A program made the position numbers and the translations under genes. A DNA stretch of 64,000 nt from Alteromonas naphthalenivorans (GTDB lineage Bacteria > Pseudomonadota > Gammaproteobacteria > Enterobacterales > Alteromonadaceae), in contig NC_015554.1 of NCBI RefSeq assembly GCF_000213655.1, forward strand, positions 1,736,001 to 1,800,000. Direction: 5' to 3'. Below are positions 43,214-53,505 of this stretch, piece after piece. Each line of letters opens with the position of its first letter. Position 1 is the first letter of the stretch. The notes beneath the pieces were generated by a model that was not told the origin of the DNA, ran no database searches, and saw only the letters and a list, made by a program, of their open reading frames with translations.

Positions 43214-43944
43214 TATTGTGACTCCTTTGCTGTGGTGTTATGAGCAGTTTTAGAAACAACCCTACGTTCTATGCGTTTTTCAAATTCCCCTTTTATGACT
43301 CTATTTACATAAATGCCGGGCGTATGAATTTCACTAGGGTTTAGCTCACCTGGCTCAACAATCTCTTCTGCTTCAACAACGGTAATTGTGCCCGCGGTGG
43401 CTGCCATAGGGTTAAAGTTTTGTGCAGTATGACGATAAACACAGTTTCCGTAACGGTCGGCTTTCCACGCTTTCACTATGGCAAAGTCGCCCTTAATAGC
43501 TTCTTCTAAAATATAAGGTCGGCCATTAAACGTTTTCACTTCCTTACCTTCGCCTACAGGCGTGCCATAGCCAGTAGCAGTATAAAAAGCGGGAATACCT
43601 GCACCACCAGCACGCATCTTCTCGGCTAGCGTGCCTTGCGGTGTAAGTTCAACTTCAAGCTCGCCATTTAATAATTGCTTTTCAAACAGGGCGTTTTCAC
43701 CTACATAAGAAGACACCATTTTCTTAATTTGTTTGTCTTCCAGCAAGATGCCTAGACCAAACCCATCTACGCCACAGTTATTAGAAACCACAGTAAGGCC
43801 TTTAGTGCCCATCGTTTTAACTTGAGCAATGAGCCCTTCTGGAATGCCGCATAGCCCAAAACCACCAGCAATAACTGTCATACCATCGGTCAGCCCGTCC
43901 ATGGCTTCTTGATAGGTAGTGACGACTTTGTCAAATCCCGACAT
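43213..43944 (-). CDS. scoA: 3-oxoacid CoA-transferase subunit A
   Basis: 243 residues from ATG 43944, chosen because AAGGGGAAG lies four bases upstream; a start 24 bases earlier would include the SD in the coding region. Motifs: [13 protein letters not shown] (glycine-rich CoA loop), [32 protein letters not shown] and [16 protein letters not shown]. Pairs with scoB (one-base overlap). Divergent from a LysR-type gene across a long palindrome, which suggests control by that regulator. Confidence 0.92.
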   Translation of the reverse strand: MSGFDKVVTTYQEAMDGLTDGMTVIAGGFGLCGIPEGLIAQVKTMGTKGLTVVSNNCGVDGFGLGILLEDKQIKKMVSSYVGENALFEKQLLNGELEVELTPQGTLAEKMRAGGAGIPAFYTATGYGTPVGEGKEVKTFNGRPYILEEAIKGDFAIVKAWKADRYGNCVYRHTAQNFNPMAATAGTITVVEAEEIVEPGELNPSEIHTPGIYVNRVIKGEFEKRIERRVVSKTAHNTTAKESQ

Positions 43945-44030
43945 GGTACTTCCCCTTAAATTTAGCATTGATAAAATGTGTTAAGTAAAAGTATCAACAA
44001 TGTTATCAATTATGTAAAATTGAATTAATC

Positions 44031-44063
44031 ACTCAATTAATAAGTTTTATTTATTAATTGAGT
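44031..44063. promoter_or_regulatory. Long palindrome in the scoA/lysR intergenic region
   Basis: Perfect 13-bp arms ACTCAATTAATAA / TTATTAATTGAGT around GTTTTAT, extended to about 17 bp with one mismatch (AATC / GGTT). Placed between divergent scoA and a LysR gene, the standard location of a LysR operator; contains a T-N11-A-type core. Too AT-rich and without a T-run for a terminator. Confidence 0.6.
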
Positions 44064-44162
44064 GGTTAGTGATGGTTGTTAATTTTTCGGATTACGGGCA
44101 AGTCAATGTGTTGGCTATCATGTCGGTTATCATTTCAAACATAGGGTGTGGGTCTTAGTTGA

Positions 44163-45050
44163 ATGAATATTTCATACAGAAATTTGCAGGCTTTTATTCA
44201 CGTAGCGCAATCAAGTACCTTTGCTGAGGCTGCTATTAAGCTTCACCTTACCCAGCCAGCCCTTTCATCTGCAATAAAGAAAATGGAAGAACAGCTTGGC
44301 GGAAAATTGTTTAGTCGCAGCACCAGGCATGTGGCATTAACCAAAGAAGGTGAAGCCTTATTACCTAACGCTATCAGAATAATGAGGGACTGGGACGACA
44401 CTTTTGGTGATATTCAGAACCTGTTCGCCATGGCTAAAGGGCGCCTAACTATTGCGGCTATGCCTTCCTTTGCCGAATCACATTTACCGCATTTACTTAA
44501 ACGGTATCACCAACTTGCGCCCAATATTAACCTGCGTATTTTAGATGTGGTGATGGAGAACGTGATTTATGAAGTATCAGAGGGCAGAGCCGAGATGGGC
44601 TTCACCTTCGAACCGCAGCAGAATGAGGGGCTTATATTCACACCTCTTTTCGACGATTGTTTTGTCGTGGTGGTGAACCCCCAGCATGAATTGGCAAAAG
44701 CAAAAACGGTTAATTGGGAAACGTGTATCGAATACCCTATGGTAATGATGAATAGGGGGTCGGCAGTAAGAATGTGGACGCAACAGAAGATAAGTACCGT
44801 GGGTGAAGCCGTTATTGTTGCCGAAACAGGGCAGTTGGGTACCCTTGGTCAGCTAATTAAGCAGGGGTTAGGCATCGCTATTATGCCATCGCTGTGCATT
44901 GCGTCGATGGAAAGCATAGCGCTAACCGTGCTTAAAATGGAAGAAGACCCCTTGGTAAAAAGGGTGGGCATGGTGAAAAACGCCAAGCGTGATATGTCAG
45001 TGGCTGGTCAAGCATTATGGACTGAGGTGTTACATCACTACCATAGGTAA
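44163..45050 (+). CDS. LysR family transcriptional regulator (next to scoAB)
   Basis: 295 residues. The N-terminal winged HTH (~1-60: LQAFIHVAQSSTFAEAAIKLHLTQPALSSAIKKME) is followed by a periplasmic-binding-protein-like effector domain (~90-290: GRLTIAAMPSFAESHLPHLL, IVAETGQLGTLGQLIKQGLGIAIMP). Divergent from scoA with a palindrome between, so most likely it controls scoAB and itself, perhaps in response to acetoacetate, an acyl-CoA or related ligand. No close subfamily recognised. Confidence 0.9.
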   Translation: MNISYRNLQAFIHVAQSSTFAEAAIKLHLTQPALSSAIKKMEEQLGGKLFSRSTRHVALTKEGEALLPNAIRIMRDWDDTFGDIQNLFAMAKGRLTIAAMPSFAESHLPHLLKRYHQLAPNINLRILDVVMENVIYEVSEGRAEMGFTFEPQQNEGLIFTPLFDDCFVVVVNPQHELAKAKTVNWETCIEYPMVMMNRGSAVRMWTQQKISTVGEAVIVAETGQLGTLGQLIKQGLGIAIMPSLCIASMESIALTVLKMEEDPLVKRVGMVKNAKRDMSVAGQALWTEVLHHYHR

Positions 45051-45077
45051 AGTGTCAAATGCTGATAAACAGGTGCG

Positions 45078-45833
45078 TTACCATTTTTTCTTAGGCGCAA
45101 ATAACTCATCCAATTCATCACGCTCTTCTTCTTGTTTCTTCGCTCTGTCTTGTGCGTTAACGCTTTTAAGATTATTTTGAATTTCTGACAACCATTCATG
45201 CAGTGTGGCCAAACGAGACTGTGTGTATTCATCTTGCTGATTTTGATTTTCTAGCGCAGTTTTTGCTTTTTCGTAATACTGACGGGCTGAACCTAACATG
45301 TTCGACTGCTGTGCAGCTCTGCCGCGTTTGATTAGCGTTTCAACATTAACCTTAATTTGTAAGCGTTCTAATTGTTTGTCTTCGTCATAAAATACTTTGC
45401 TTTCAACTTTGCCTTTACTGTGTTCTGAACGAAGTAAAATGCGAAGCTTTTTAACAGCCTGAATGTACTGAATAATAAGTTTGTCATTATCGGGTAAAAC
45501 GAATTCGTTAGCGCTAACCGAGTCAGGGTTTTGTGAAGCGGATTTTTGCTCTGCATTGGCAAGTTTTTGTTTTGTTTCTGGCGTACCGCCAAGCTCATTG
45601 ACGGTTTTAAGCGCACCTAAAACTCGGTTATCCAAGATTTGTAACATGCGTCCTGAAATAGGCATGTTTGAACACGCTAGAATAACATTCTCTGTTTCAT
45701 CAATTACCGCGCGTTGTTTAGCCAGATCTGCCCGACGCTCCGAGTCAGCCTTAGCGCGATGTTGCTGCATAGCATTTATAAAGATTGCCGCTATCAGTAA
45801 TACAACAATCAGAATTATTATTATCATGTACAT
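45078..45833 (-). CDS. Membrane-anchored coiled-coil protein of unknown function
   Basis: 251 residues. One N-terminal membrane anchor (MIIIILIVVLLIAAIFINA), then a long charged helical region with coiled-coil potential (AKADSERRADLAKQR; AQQSNMLGSARQYYEKAKTALE), the latter resembling a TPR-like pair. Its C-terminus is very polar (KKQEEERDELDELFAPKKKW). It is next to, and on the same strand as, a sensor kinase gene 70 bases upstream. Not recognised. Confidence 0.72.
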   Translation of the reverse strand: MYMIIIILIVVLLIAAIFINAMQQHRAKADSERRADLAKQRAVIDETENVILACSNMPISGRMLQILDNRVLGALKTVNELGGTPETKQKLANAEQKSASQNPDSVSANEFVLPDNDKLIIQYIQAVKKLRILLRSEHSKGKVESKVFYDEDKQLERLQIKVNVETLIKRGRAAQQSNMLGSARQYYEKAKTALENQNQQDEYTQSRLATLHEWLSEIQNNLKSVNAQDRAKKQEEERDELDELFAPKKKW

Positions 45834-45905
45834 GCGCGTATTTCCGTTTAATACTTAATTCGAATTATATGCTGGCTTTCACTGCCAAACTATTATGCGT
45901 TAATG

Positions 45906-46607
45906 TTACGGTATTTTTACCCTAAATACACTTCCGCCAAGAGAACCGCCATTGCTTAAAGAAATCTCTCCTTGCAGTTTGCCTTGCGAGTGAGCAGATG
46001 CAATAAGTCTAGCAAAGAAAAGACCTAACCCTGTTCTACCTTGACTAAGCTGAAAATCGGCTAAATCTTCGTGACTTTTCTCAAGCATAGACGTTGGATA
46101 GCCGATGCCATCATCTTCCACGCAAATATGTAGGCAGTCATCTTCAACCTGTGCTGAAATACAAATTTGAGAGGTACCATACCGAAGGGCATTTACCAAT
46201 ACGTCGTTAATTAATAGGTATATAAGCTCTCTATCTAAATACCAACTTAAATTGAGGTCGACATTCGCCTTAACCACAATTTCTTTTTGTTCAATGTAAA
46301 TATTATTAGACCCAACTACATCGTCTATTAAGTCACTAACAAAGCATTCATCTACTGTTATCGGCAGACTTTCTAATTCTGCACGATAAAGTGATAAAAT
46401 TTGTACTAAATTGGTATTAAGCCGCGATGCTTCGTAATGCACACTAGCTACTTGCTCTCGTGCTTTACTATTTTCAGGGGCTAAATCATTAGAAAGATTT
46501 TCAATTGACTGAATAAGAAGAAATAATGAATTTTTCATATCGTGCACAGCAGCAGCTAGCACCGACGAAAAGTCGATAGGAGAGGTAAGTTGCTTTTTTT
46601 CACTCAT
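45906..46607 (-). CDS. Sensor histidine kinase without membrane or sensor domain
   Basis: 233 residues from ATG 46607 (MSEKKQ); a frame extension to 46685 begins at TTG and lacks support. H box is AAAVHDMKNSLFLL (~residue 21), N box INDVLVNALRYG, G1 EDDGIGYP and G2 GRTGLGLFFARLIA. So it is a minimal, soluble HisKA-like plus HATPase_c protein. The usual H-E/D-P signature is changed to HDMKN. A partner receiver could be one of the two TPR response regulators, but this is only speculation. Divergent from cysB. Confidence 0.82.
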   Translation of the reverse strand: MSEKKQLTSPIDFSSVLAAAVHDMKNSLFLLIQSIENLSNDLAPENSKAREQVASVHYEASRLNTNLVQILSLYRAELESLPITVDECFVSDLIDDVVGSNNIYIEQKEIVVKANVDLNLSWYLDRELIYLLINDVLVNALRYGTSQICISAQVEDDCLHICVEDDGIGYPTSMLEKSHEDLADFQLSQGRTGLGLFFARLIASAHSQGKLQGEISLSNGGSLGGSVFRVKIP

Positions 46608-46774
46608 ATGAATAAAACCCGTTATTTTCCTTAAATTTGAAGGTGTTGTACCAATTAAAACATCTGTAAGGATAAAGGAAAACAATTATTCAGTAGGTAA
46701 CCCATTTTCAGTATTACTTATTTAGCGCAAAATTACCTACTATTTTGTGGGTTAATCTGTCACTTTTGTAATAG

Positions 46775-47827
<1,053 letters not shown>

Positions 47828-47917
47828 GGTAGATTAGCCAAACAGTCAAATTTAGCGTTGAAAAGTTAATCGGGTCATTTGGATTAGCTGTTTATGTATG
47901 AAAATACGTAACAGAAT

Positions 47918-47967
47918 AAAAAGGCGATTTGCGGTGTTCTTACTTAAACCGCCATCGCCTTTTTTGT
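47918..47967. terminator. Bidirectional terminator between cysB and sdaA
   Basis: Arms AAAAAGGCGAT / ATCGCCTTTTTT with an inner pairing GCGGT / ACCGC; A-run and T-run on either side. Serves the two converging genes. Confidence 0.8.
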
Positions 47968-48006
47968 CTCTACTGGTGTACTAAAGCCAGTGATTTCATT
48001 TAACGG

Positions 48007-49380
48007 TTAGCATTCGATAATATTAACTGCCAGCCCGCCACGTGCTGTTTCTTTGTACTTGGTTTTCATGTCGTTACCCGTATCACGCATGGTTTTAATG
48101 ACTTTATCTAACGATACCTTGTGCTCGCCGCTGCCTCTCAGTGCTAACCGTGAAGCGTTTATCGCTTTAATTGCACCCATAGCATTGCGTTCAATACAAG
48201 GAACCTGTACCAAGCCACCCACGGGGTCGCAAGTTAATCCTAGGTTATGCTCCATACCAATTTCAGCTGCATTTTCTACTGCAGGTACAGTACCGCCCAT
48301 AATCTCTGCCAGCGCACCCGCAGCCATAGAACATGCCACACCCACTTCACCCTGACAGCCTACTTCAGCACCCGAAATGGATGCATTTTCTTTGTACAAA
48401 ATACCAATCGCTCCTGCGGTGAGTAAAAAGCGGCTTGCCACTTCTTCATCCACTGGGCGAATAAATTTGTCTACATAATGTAAAACCGCAGGAATAATAC
48501 CGGCCGCGCCATTGGTGGGCGCAGTTACCACTCGGCCCCCAGCTGCATTTTCTTCATTTACGGCTAATGCAAATAAGTTTACCCAGTCCATGGTTTGCAT
48601 GGGGTCGGTAGTATGTTCAGTTTGCAGGCGGCGATAAAGCGCCGGCGCACGGCGCACCACTTTAAGACCACCTGGCAATATGCCTTCACTGTCGATGCCA
48701 CGTTGAACACAGGCTTTCATCACCAACCATATTTCAAACAGCTTTTGCTTTACGGCGTGAGCAGGTTGAAAAGTCGTTTCGTTCTTAAGCATAAGGGCGC
48801 TAATACTTAACCCATTATTTTTGCATTGCTCTAGCAGCGCAGCACCAGACTTAAAAGGAAAAGGTACAGTCGCTTGAACGGCACCGGCATGTGCTTTAGT
48901 GGCATCAAAGTCTTCTTCTTTTACGATAAAACCGCCACCGATGCTGTAGTACGTTTGCTCGCACAGCAGGGTGTCGTTTTCATATACGTAAAAAGTAAGT
49001 GCATTAGCATGCTTAGGAAGGGTTTTACGGCGATGAAAGACAATCGCGTTTTTGTTTGGAAATAAAATAGGCTTCTCGCCATTTAGGTACAAAGATTCTT
49101 GGTTTCGTACGTCTTCTAGTAATGGCTCTATTTTATTCACGTCAATGCTTTCAGGCATTTCACCCGATAATCCAAGAATAACGGCTTTACCTGTACCATG
49201 ACCAATACCGGTTTGACCTAAAGAGCCAAACAATTCCACTTTAATCGTAGTGATTTTTGAAAACAATGCGGTGTCTGTTGCAAGTGTTTTAGCATATTCA
49301 GCACCCGCACGCATGGGGCCAACGGTGTGCGAGCTTGAAGGGCCAATACCCACGCTAAACATATCAAAAACACTAATCAT
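48007..49380 (-). CDS. sdaA: L-serine ammonia-lyase (iron-sulfur, SdaA type)
   Basis: 457 residues from ATG 49380 ([23 protein letters not shown]), the start that aligns with E. coli SdaA; an ATG 42 bases upstream is an alternative. Single-chain enzyme with beta domain (residues 1-~150) and alpha domain. The [4Fe-4S] cysteines lie in [16 protein letters not shown] and [15 protein letters not shown]. It converts L-serine to pyruvate and ammonia. No clear SD. Alone on this strand; nudL follows upstream with a gap of ~150 bases. Confidence 0.93.
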   Translation of the reverse strand: MISVFDMFSVGIGPSSSHTVGPMRAGAEYAKTLATDTALFSKITTIKVELFGSLGQTGIGHGTGKAVILGLSGEMPESIDVNKIEPLLEDVRNQESLYLNGEKPILFPNKNAIVFHRRKTLPKHANALTFYVYENDTLLCEQTYYSIGGGFIVKEEDFDATKAHAGAVQATVPFPFKSGAALLEQCKNNGLSISALMLKNETTFQPAHAVKQKLFEIWLVMKACVQRGIDSEGILPGGLKVVRRAPALYRRLQTEHTTDPMQTMDWVNLFALAVNEENAAGGRVVTAPTNGAAGIIPAVLHYVDKFIRPVDEEVASRFLLTAGAIGILYKENASISGAEVGCQGEVGVACSMAAGALAEIMGGTVPAVENAAEIGMEHNLGLTCDPVGGLVQVPCIERNAMGAIKAINASRLALRGSGEHKVSLDKVIKTMRDTGNDMKTKYKETARGGLAVNIIEC

Positions 49381-49537
49381 AAAAATACACCAGTCTACAT
49401 TACTAATACCTAGATCATGCATGTAGACGGGCTTAACTACAATACAGAAAACCTAATCAATTGATAAGAATTGCTAATGTGGTGTAAAGAAACATTTAAC
49501 GGCACGCAAGGGTAAGTGTGTTTGAGAGTAGGTGAGC

Positions 49538-50110
49538 TTAAGGATGAATATGGTGAGACAAGTTTCGTAGTATGGCAGCCGTAGCACCCCAAATCATATG
49601 TTCATTCCACGGAATAAAATAGATAGGCGATGAACGCTTACCTTTACGAGCAGTATGAATAAGATGATTTTTGCGATTCAGTACATGAGCTAAAGGCACC
49701 TCGAAAGCACTTTCTACTTCGTTAGGGTCGATAACAGGCGTAAAACTGGGTTCAACAAAACCAACAACCGGGGCTATCTGATAACCGCTTACTGTCCTGT
49801 AATTGGGTAACACCCCAATAATTTCTACGTTTTCAGAAGGCATGCCTATTTCTTCGCGGGCTTCTCTTAAAGCGGCATCAAAAACGCTGTTATCTACTTC
49901 ATCTACTGCGCCACCGGGGAAACTAATTTGCCCTGGATGATGACGTAAGTGATGTGCACGCTCTGTGAGTAATACCGTCAGCTCATTACCATAATCCATT
50001 AAAGGAATTAATACCGCAGCAGGCCTACCTCTAGATTTAAGCGGGTAATCGGGCTCTCGGTGCGTTTGACGCAAATGGTGAAATTGGCGGAGGAAATCAG
50101 CTCTGTTCAC
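49538..50110 (-). CDS. nudL: CoA pyrophosphatase NudL (Nudix hydrolase)
   Basis: 190 residues from GTG 50110, which has GGAG six bases upstream (a TTG 12 bases earlier is the other option). The Nudix box reads GGAVDEVDNSVFDAALREAREEIGM, with the REAREEIG core, and is preceded by LTERAHHLRHHPGQISFPGG, the UPF0035/NudL signature. It hydrolyses CoA to 3',5'-ADP and phosphopantetheine. The start overlaps the end of pabB, the same order as in E. coli. Confidence 0.92.
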   Translation of the reverse strand: MNRADFLRQFHHLRQTHREPDYPLKSRGRPAAVLIPLMDYGNELTVLLTERAHHLRHHPGQISFPGGAVDEVDNSVFDAALREAREEIGMPSENVEIIGVLPNYRTVSGYQIAPVVGFVEPSFTPVIDPNEVESAFEVPLAHVLNRKNHLIHTARKGKRSSPIYFIPWNEHMIWGATAAILRNLSHHIHP

Positions 50111-51629
50111 GGCCCGCTCCAAAGTGGGAGGTTAGCACTGGCAGAATTTTAGACACTTTATCCAAGGTTTCTTTGTACTCGTCATTAGCCACTGAATCTA
50201 AAACAATACCACCACCAGCCCAGCAATGCAGCTGGTTATTCTCCGCAAGCAGCGTACGAATACAAATGCTTGAGTCCATATCTTCACGAAAGCCCATATA
50301 AAAAATGCTGCCGCAATAGATATTGCGTCTATGTACTTCAAGCTCGTCTATAATTTCCATCGCCCTAATTTTAGGTGCGCCTGTAATAGAACCGCCAGGA
50401 AATGAGGAGGCAAGTAAATCTAATGGCGCTGCATCGTCGTTAAGTTCGCCGACAACCGTGCTCACCAAATGATGCACTGCTTCATAGCTTTCTAAGGCAA
50501 ATAACTCAGGTACTTTTACTGAATGAGGCTTGCAGTGTTTTGAAAGATCATTACGCAGTAAATCAACAATCATAAGGTTTTCCGCACGATCTTTCGATGC
50601 AGTCAGCAAAGACTGAGCACTTTGTGCATCTTTAGCTTCATCACTAAACCGTGGGCGTGTACCTTTTATAGGTTTAGTTTCCACCACGCCCTGCTTAACA
50701 CTAATAAAGCGTTCGGGAGATATACTTAAAATAGTGCTGTTTTTTAACTGAATGAATGCAGAAAAGGGCGCTTGGTTACTTTCTCGTAAGGCGCGATAAG
50801 CGTGCCAGCAATCGCCCGTGTATGCAGCTGTGAAACGCTGCGCCATGTTTACTTGGTAACAGTCGCCCGCTTTTAAATAGTCATGAATTCGTTCAATACG
50901 GTCAATATAGGCTTCTTTTGTTAGGTTAGATTTCCAATCACTGGTTAATGAAAACGGCGTTTTAGCAATATCATCACCTTGTGTTTTCTCATCATTGATG
51001 GAGGCTAAAGAGACACGGCCTTTATGGTCGTTTTCACCGCAAAAATCACCAGCATCAGCATTATTTTTAAAATCAGTAGTAAAATTAGGCTGTATGACAA
51101 AGTCAGGTGGTGTGGTTTCACCTGTCGCCGAGCAAAAATACAAGGTACCGGTAACCGTATCCTCAATTAAAGATGACAGGTAAAGCCCTACGGAAAAATC
51201 TGGGGTGGTATAGGTTTGCGCCGCATTTGCTGGAAGCTTTTCGTAATAGCGCCCTGCATCGTAACCAGCAAAACCCGTTACGCCTACAATAAAAGGGAGT
51301 TGTTTAGCTAATGATTGGCTAGTCTCATCTACCTTAAGATTGGCCACTGATCCATGAAGGTAGTGCGTGACGGCTTCAAAAGGCTGAAAGTTAGTTGTGA
51401 ATGCCTTCTCGCCATCTAATTGCACTAGAGGGGCTTCACCGTGCTTGGCCGTTACGGTAGCGCTAGGCTCCCATACCATCACATTGTAGCGACCATTGCT
51501 TTTCGTGGAGCCACAGGTATCAAGCAAAACGGCTCCCGCGCGGTGGGCAACCTGCTCAAAAATATCTATAAGGCAAAGTGAAAACGATGTGCTGATTGGC
51601 GTAATGGTAACTTGCGATGTTGCGGGCAT
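50097..51629 (-). CDS. pabB: Aminodeoxychorismate synthase component I (PabB)
   Basis: 510 residues, somewhat longer than E. coli PabB (453). N-terminal TrpE-like domain, then the chorismate-binding domain with KAGDCYQVNMAQRF, PERFISVKQGVVETKPIKGTRPR (containing the catalytic Lys of PIKGT), ENLMIVDLLRNDLSK, SSFPGGSITGAPKIRAMEII and YCGSIFYMGF. Makes 4-amino-4-deoxychorismate for folate with the glutaminase PabA, which is not in this window. An insertion of ~50 residues near 190-240 is low-complexity. Overlaps nudL. Confidence 0.93.
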   Translation of the reverse strand: MPATSQVTITPISTSFSLCLIDIFEQVAHRAGAVLLDTCGSTKSNGRYNVMVWEPSATVTAKHGEAPLVQLDGEKAFTTNFQPFEAVTHYLHGSVANLKVDETSQSLAKQLPFIVGVTGFAGYDAGRYYEKLPANAAQTYTTPDFSVGLYLSSLIEDTVTGTLYFCSATGETTPPDFVIQPNFTTDFKNNADAGDFCGENDHKGRVSLASINDEKTQGDDIAKTPFSLTSDWKSNLTKEAYIDRIERIHDYLKAGDCYQVNMAQRFTAAYTGDCWHAYRALRESNQAPFSAFIQLKNSTILSISPERFISVKQGVVETKPIKGTRPRFSDEAKDAQSAQSLLTASKDRAENLMIVDLLRNDLSKHCKPHSVKVPELFALESYEAVHHLVSTVVGELNDDAAPLDLLASSFPGGSITGAPKIRAMEIIDELEVHRRNIYCGSIFYMGFREDMDSSICIRTLLAENNQLHCWAGGGIVLDSVANDEYKETLDKVSKILPVLTSHFGAGREQS

Positions 51630-51892
51630 TAAAAACTAACTCTATACATCAGGTTAAGAAGAATGTTGTCGGCATTGAAGCTGCGTTAAATGGGTACTGG
51701 AAAATTAATTAAACCGTATTAGCACGCTATCAAACAGCTAACGTTAGCTAAGCGCGTTAAATTTACCTGCACAAGTTTGTTTTATCGCAAAGCTTCACCC
51801 ATATTTTACATGGTACGGTGCCAACAGATGCGCTAGTATACGCTTTTTTAGCAGGCTAAGACCACGAAAGCAAAATAAAAAAAGAGGATGTC

Positions 51893-53422
51893 ATGACCGT
51901 TATCCGCCAACAGGACTTCATTGATAGCATTGAAGATTCCCTACAGTTTATTTCTTACTATCACCCGCTCGACTACGTTAAAGCCGTAGAAGCAGCGTAT
52001 AACCGAGAAGAAAGCCAAGCAGCTAAAGATGCGATGGCACAAATCCTTATTAACTCTAGAATGTCAGCTGAAGGCAAACGTCCTTTATGTCAAGACACCG
52101 GTATTGTGACCTGCTTTGTAAAAGTAGGTATGGGTGTGACATGGGATAAAACCGACATGACTGTTCAACAGATGGTTGATGAAGGTACTCGCCGCGCTTA
52201 TCTAAATCCAGATAACCCCTTGCGCGCTTCTATCGTTGCCGACCCTGCGGGCGCGCGAACCAATACCAAAGACAATACACCGTCAGTTGTGCACATTGAT
52301 ATGGTGCCAGGTGAAAAAGTTGAGGTGATGATTGCGGCAAAAGGCGGCGGCTCAGAAAACAAATCTAAAATGGTAATGTTAAACCCTAGCGATAATATTG
52401 CTGACTGGGTAGTGAAAACGTTGCCAACCATGGGCGCTGGTTGGTGTCCACCTGGCATGTTAGGCATAGGCATTGGTGGTACAGCAGAAAAAGCGGCTGT
52501 ACTGGCTAAAGAAAGCTTAATGGATCCGGTAGATATTCAAGAGCTGATTGCTCGCGGCCCAGAAACCACAGATGAAAAGCTACGTGTTGAAATTTTCGAG
52601 CGCGTGAATCAATTGGGTATTGGTGCTCAGGGCCTAGGAGGCTTAACGACCGTAGTAGACGTTAAAATTATGTCTTTGCCTACCCATGCGGCGTCTAAGC
52701 CTGTGGCGATGATCCCTAACTGTGCAGCAACCCGACATGCACATTTTCATTTAGATGGCTCAGGTCCAGCTGAACTTACGCCGCCTAAATTAGAAGATTG
52801 GCCAGAGGTAACGTGGGAAGTGGGTGAAAACACCCGTCGCGTTAACCTTAATGATGTAACCAAAGAAGACATTCAAGACTGGAAAGTGGGTGAAACCGTA
52901 TTACTTTCTGGAAAAATGTTGACTGGCCGTGACGCAGCGCACAAGCGTATTCAAACTATGCTTGATAATGGTGAAGGTTTACCTGAAGGTGTAGACCTAA
53001 CCAACCGCTTTATTTATTACGTAGGCCCTGTTGATGCGGTTGGCGATGAAGTAGTAGGCCCAGCGGGACCAACTACTGCCACTCGTATGGATAAATTCAC
53101 TGACATGATGTTAGAAAAAACAGGCCTTATCGGTATGATTGGCAAAGCAGAGCGTGGCCCTGCAACGGTCAAATCTATTGCTAAGCATCAGTCAGTTTAT
53201 TTAATGGCCGTAGGTGGTGCAGCATACTTGGTTTCTAAAGCTATCAAGAAGTCACGGGTAGTGGCGTTTGAAGATTTAGGTATGGAAGCCATTTACGAAT
53301 TTGATGTGGAAGACATGCCTGTTACCGTAGCAGTAGACAGCACAGGCGCTAACGCGCACGAAACTGGACCTGCTATTTGGAAAGCAAAAATTGAAGATTT
53401 AGATAAAGCGTTATCTAAGTAA
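51893..53422 (+). CDS. Class I fumarate hydratase (4Fe-4S)
   Basis: 509 residues, single-chain class I fumarase. Motifs: RPLCQDTGIVTCF (first cluster Cys), GGGSENKSKMVMLNP, MPNCAATRHAHF-type segment MIPNCAATRHAHFHL (second Cys), LSGKMLTGRDAAHKR and the C-terminal DVEDMPVTVAVDSTG. Converts fumarate to malate reversibly in the TCA cycle; the cluster makes it oxygen-labile. Good SD (AAAGAGGATGTC). The 263-base gap upstream has no other gene. A perfect terminator follows. Confidence 0.92.
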   Translation: MTVIRQQDFIDSIEDSLQFISYYHPLDYVKAVEAAYNREESQAAKDAMAQILINSRMSAEGKRPLCQDTGIVTCFVKVGMGVTWDKTDMTVQQMVDEGTRRAYLNPDNPLRASIVADPAGARTNTKDNTPSVVHIDMVPGEKVEVMIAAKGGGSENKSKMVMLNPSDNIADWVVKTLPTMGAGWCPPGMLGIGIGGTAEKAAVLAKESLMDPVDIQELIARGPETTDEKLRVEIFERVNQLGIGAQGLGGLTTVVDVKIMSLPTHAASKPVAMIPNCAATRHAHFHLDGSGPAELTPPKLEDWPEVTWEVGENTRRVNLNDVTKEDIQDWKVGETVLLSGKMLTGRDAAHKRIQTMLDNGEGLPEGVDLTNRFIYYVGPVDAVGDEVVGPAGPTTATRMDKFTDMMLEKTGLIGMIGKAERGPATVKSIAKHQSVYLMAVGGAAYLVSKAIKKSRVVAFEDLGMEAIYEFDVEDMPVTVAVDSTGANAHETGPAIWKAKIEDLDKALSK

Positions 53423-53439
53423 TCATACTTTTGTGTTTA

Positions 53440-53468
53440 AAACAGGTGCCATTGGCACCTGTTTTTGT
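53440..53468 (+). terminator. Terminator after the fumarase gene
   Basis: Stem AACAGGTG / CACCTGTT with loop CCATTGG and a following TTTTTG. Confidence 0.88.
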
Positions 53469-53505
53469 TTATAGTGCTGTATAAATTAACAGTGCGTGTG
53501 TATTT

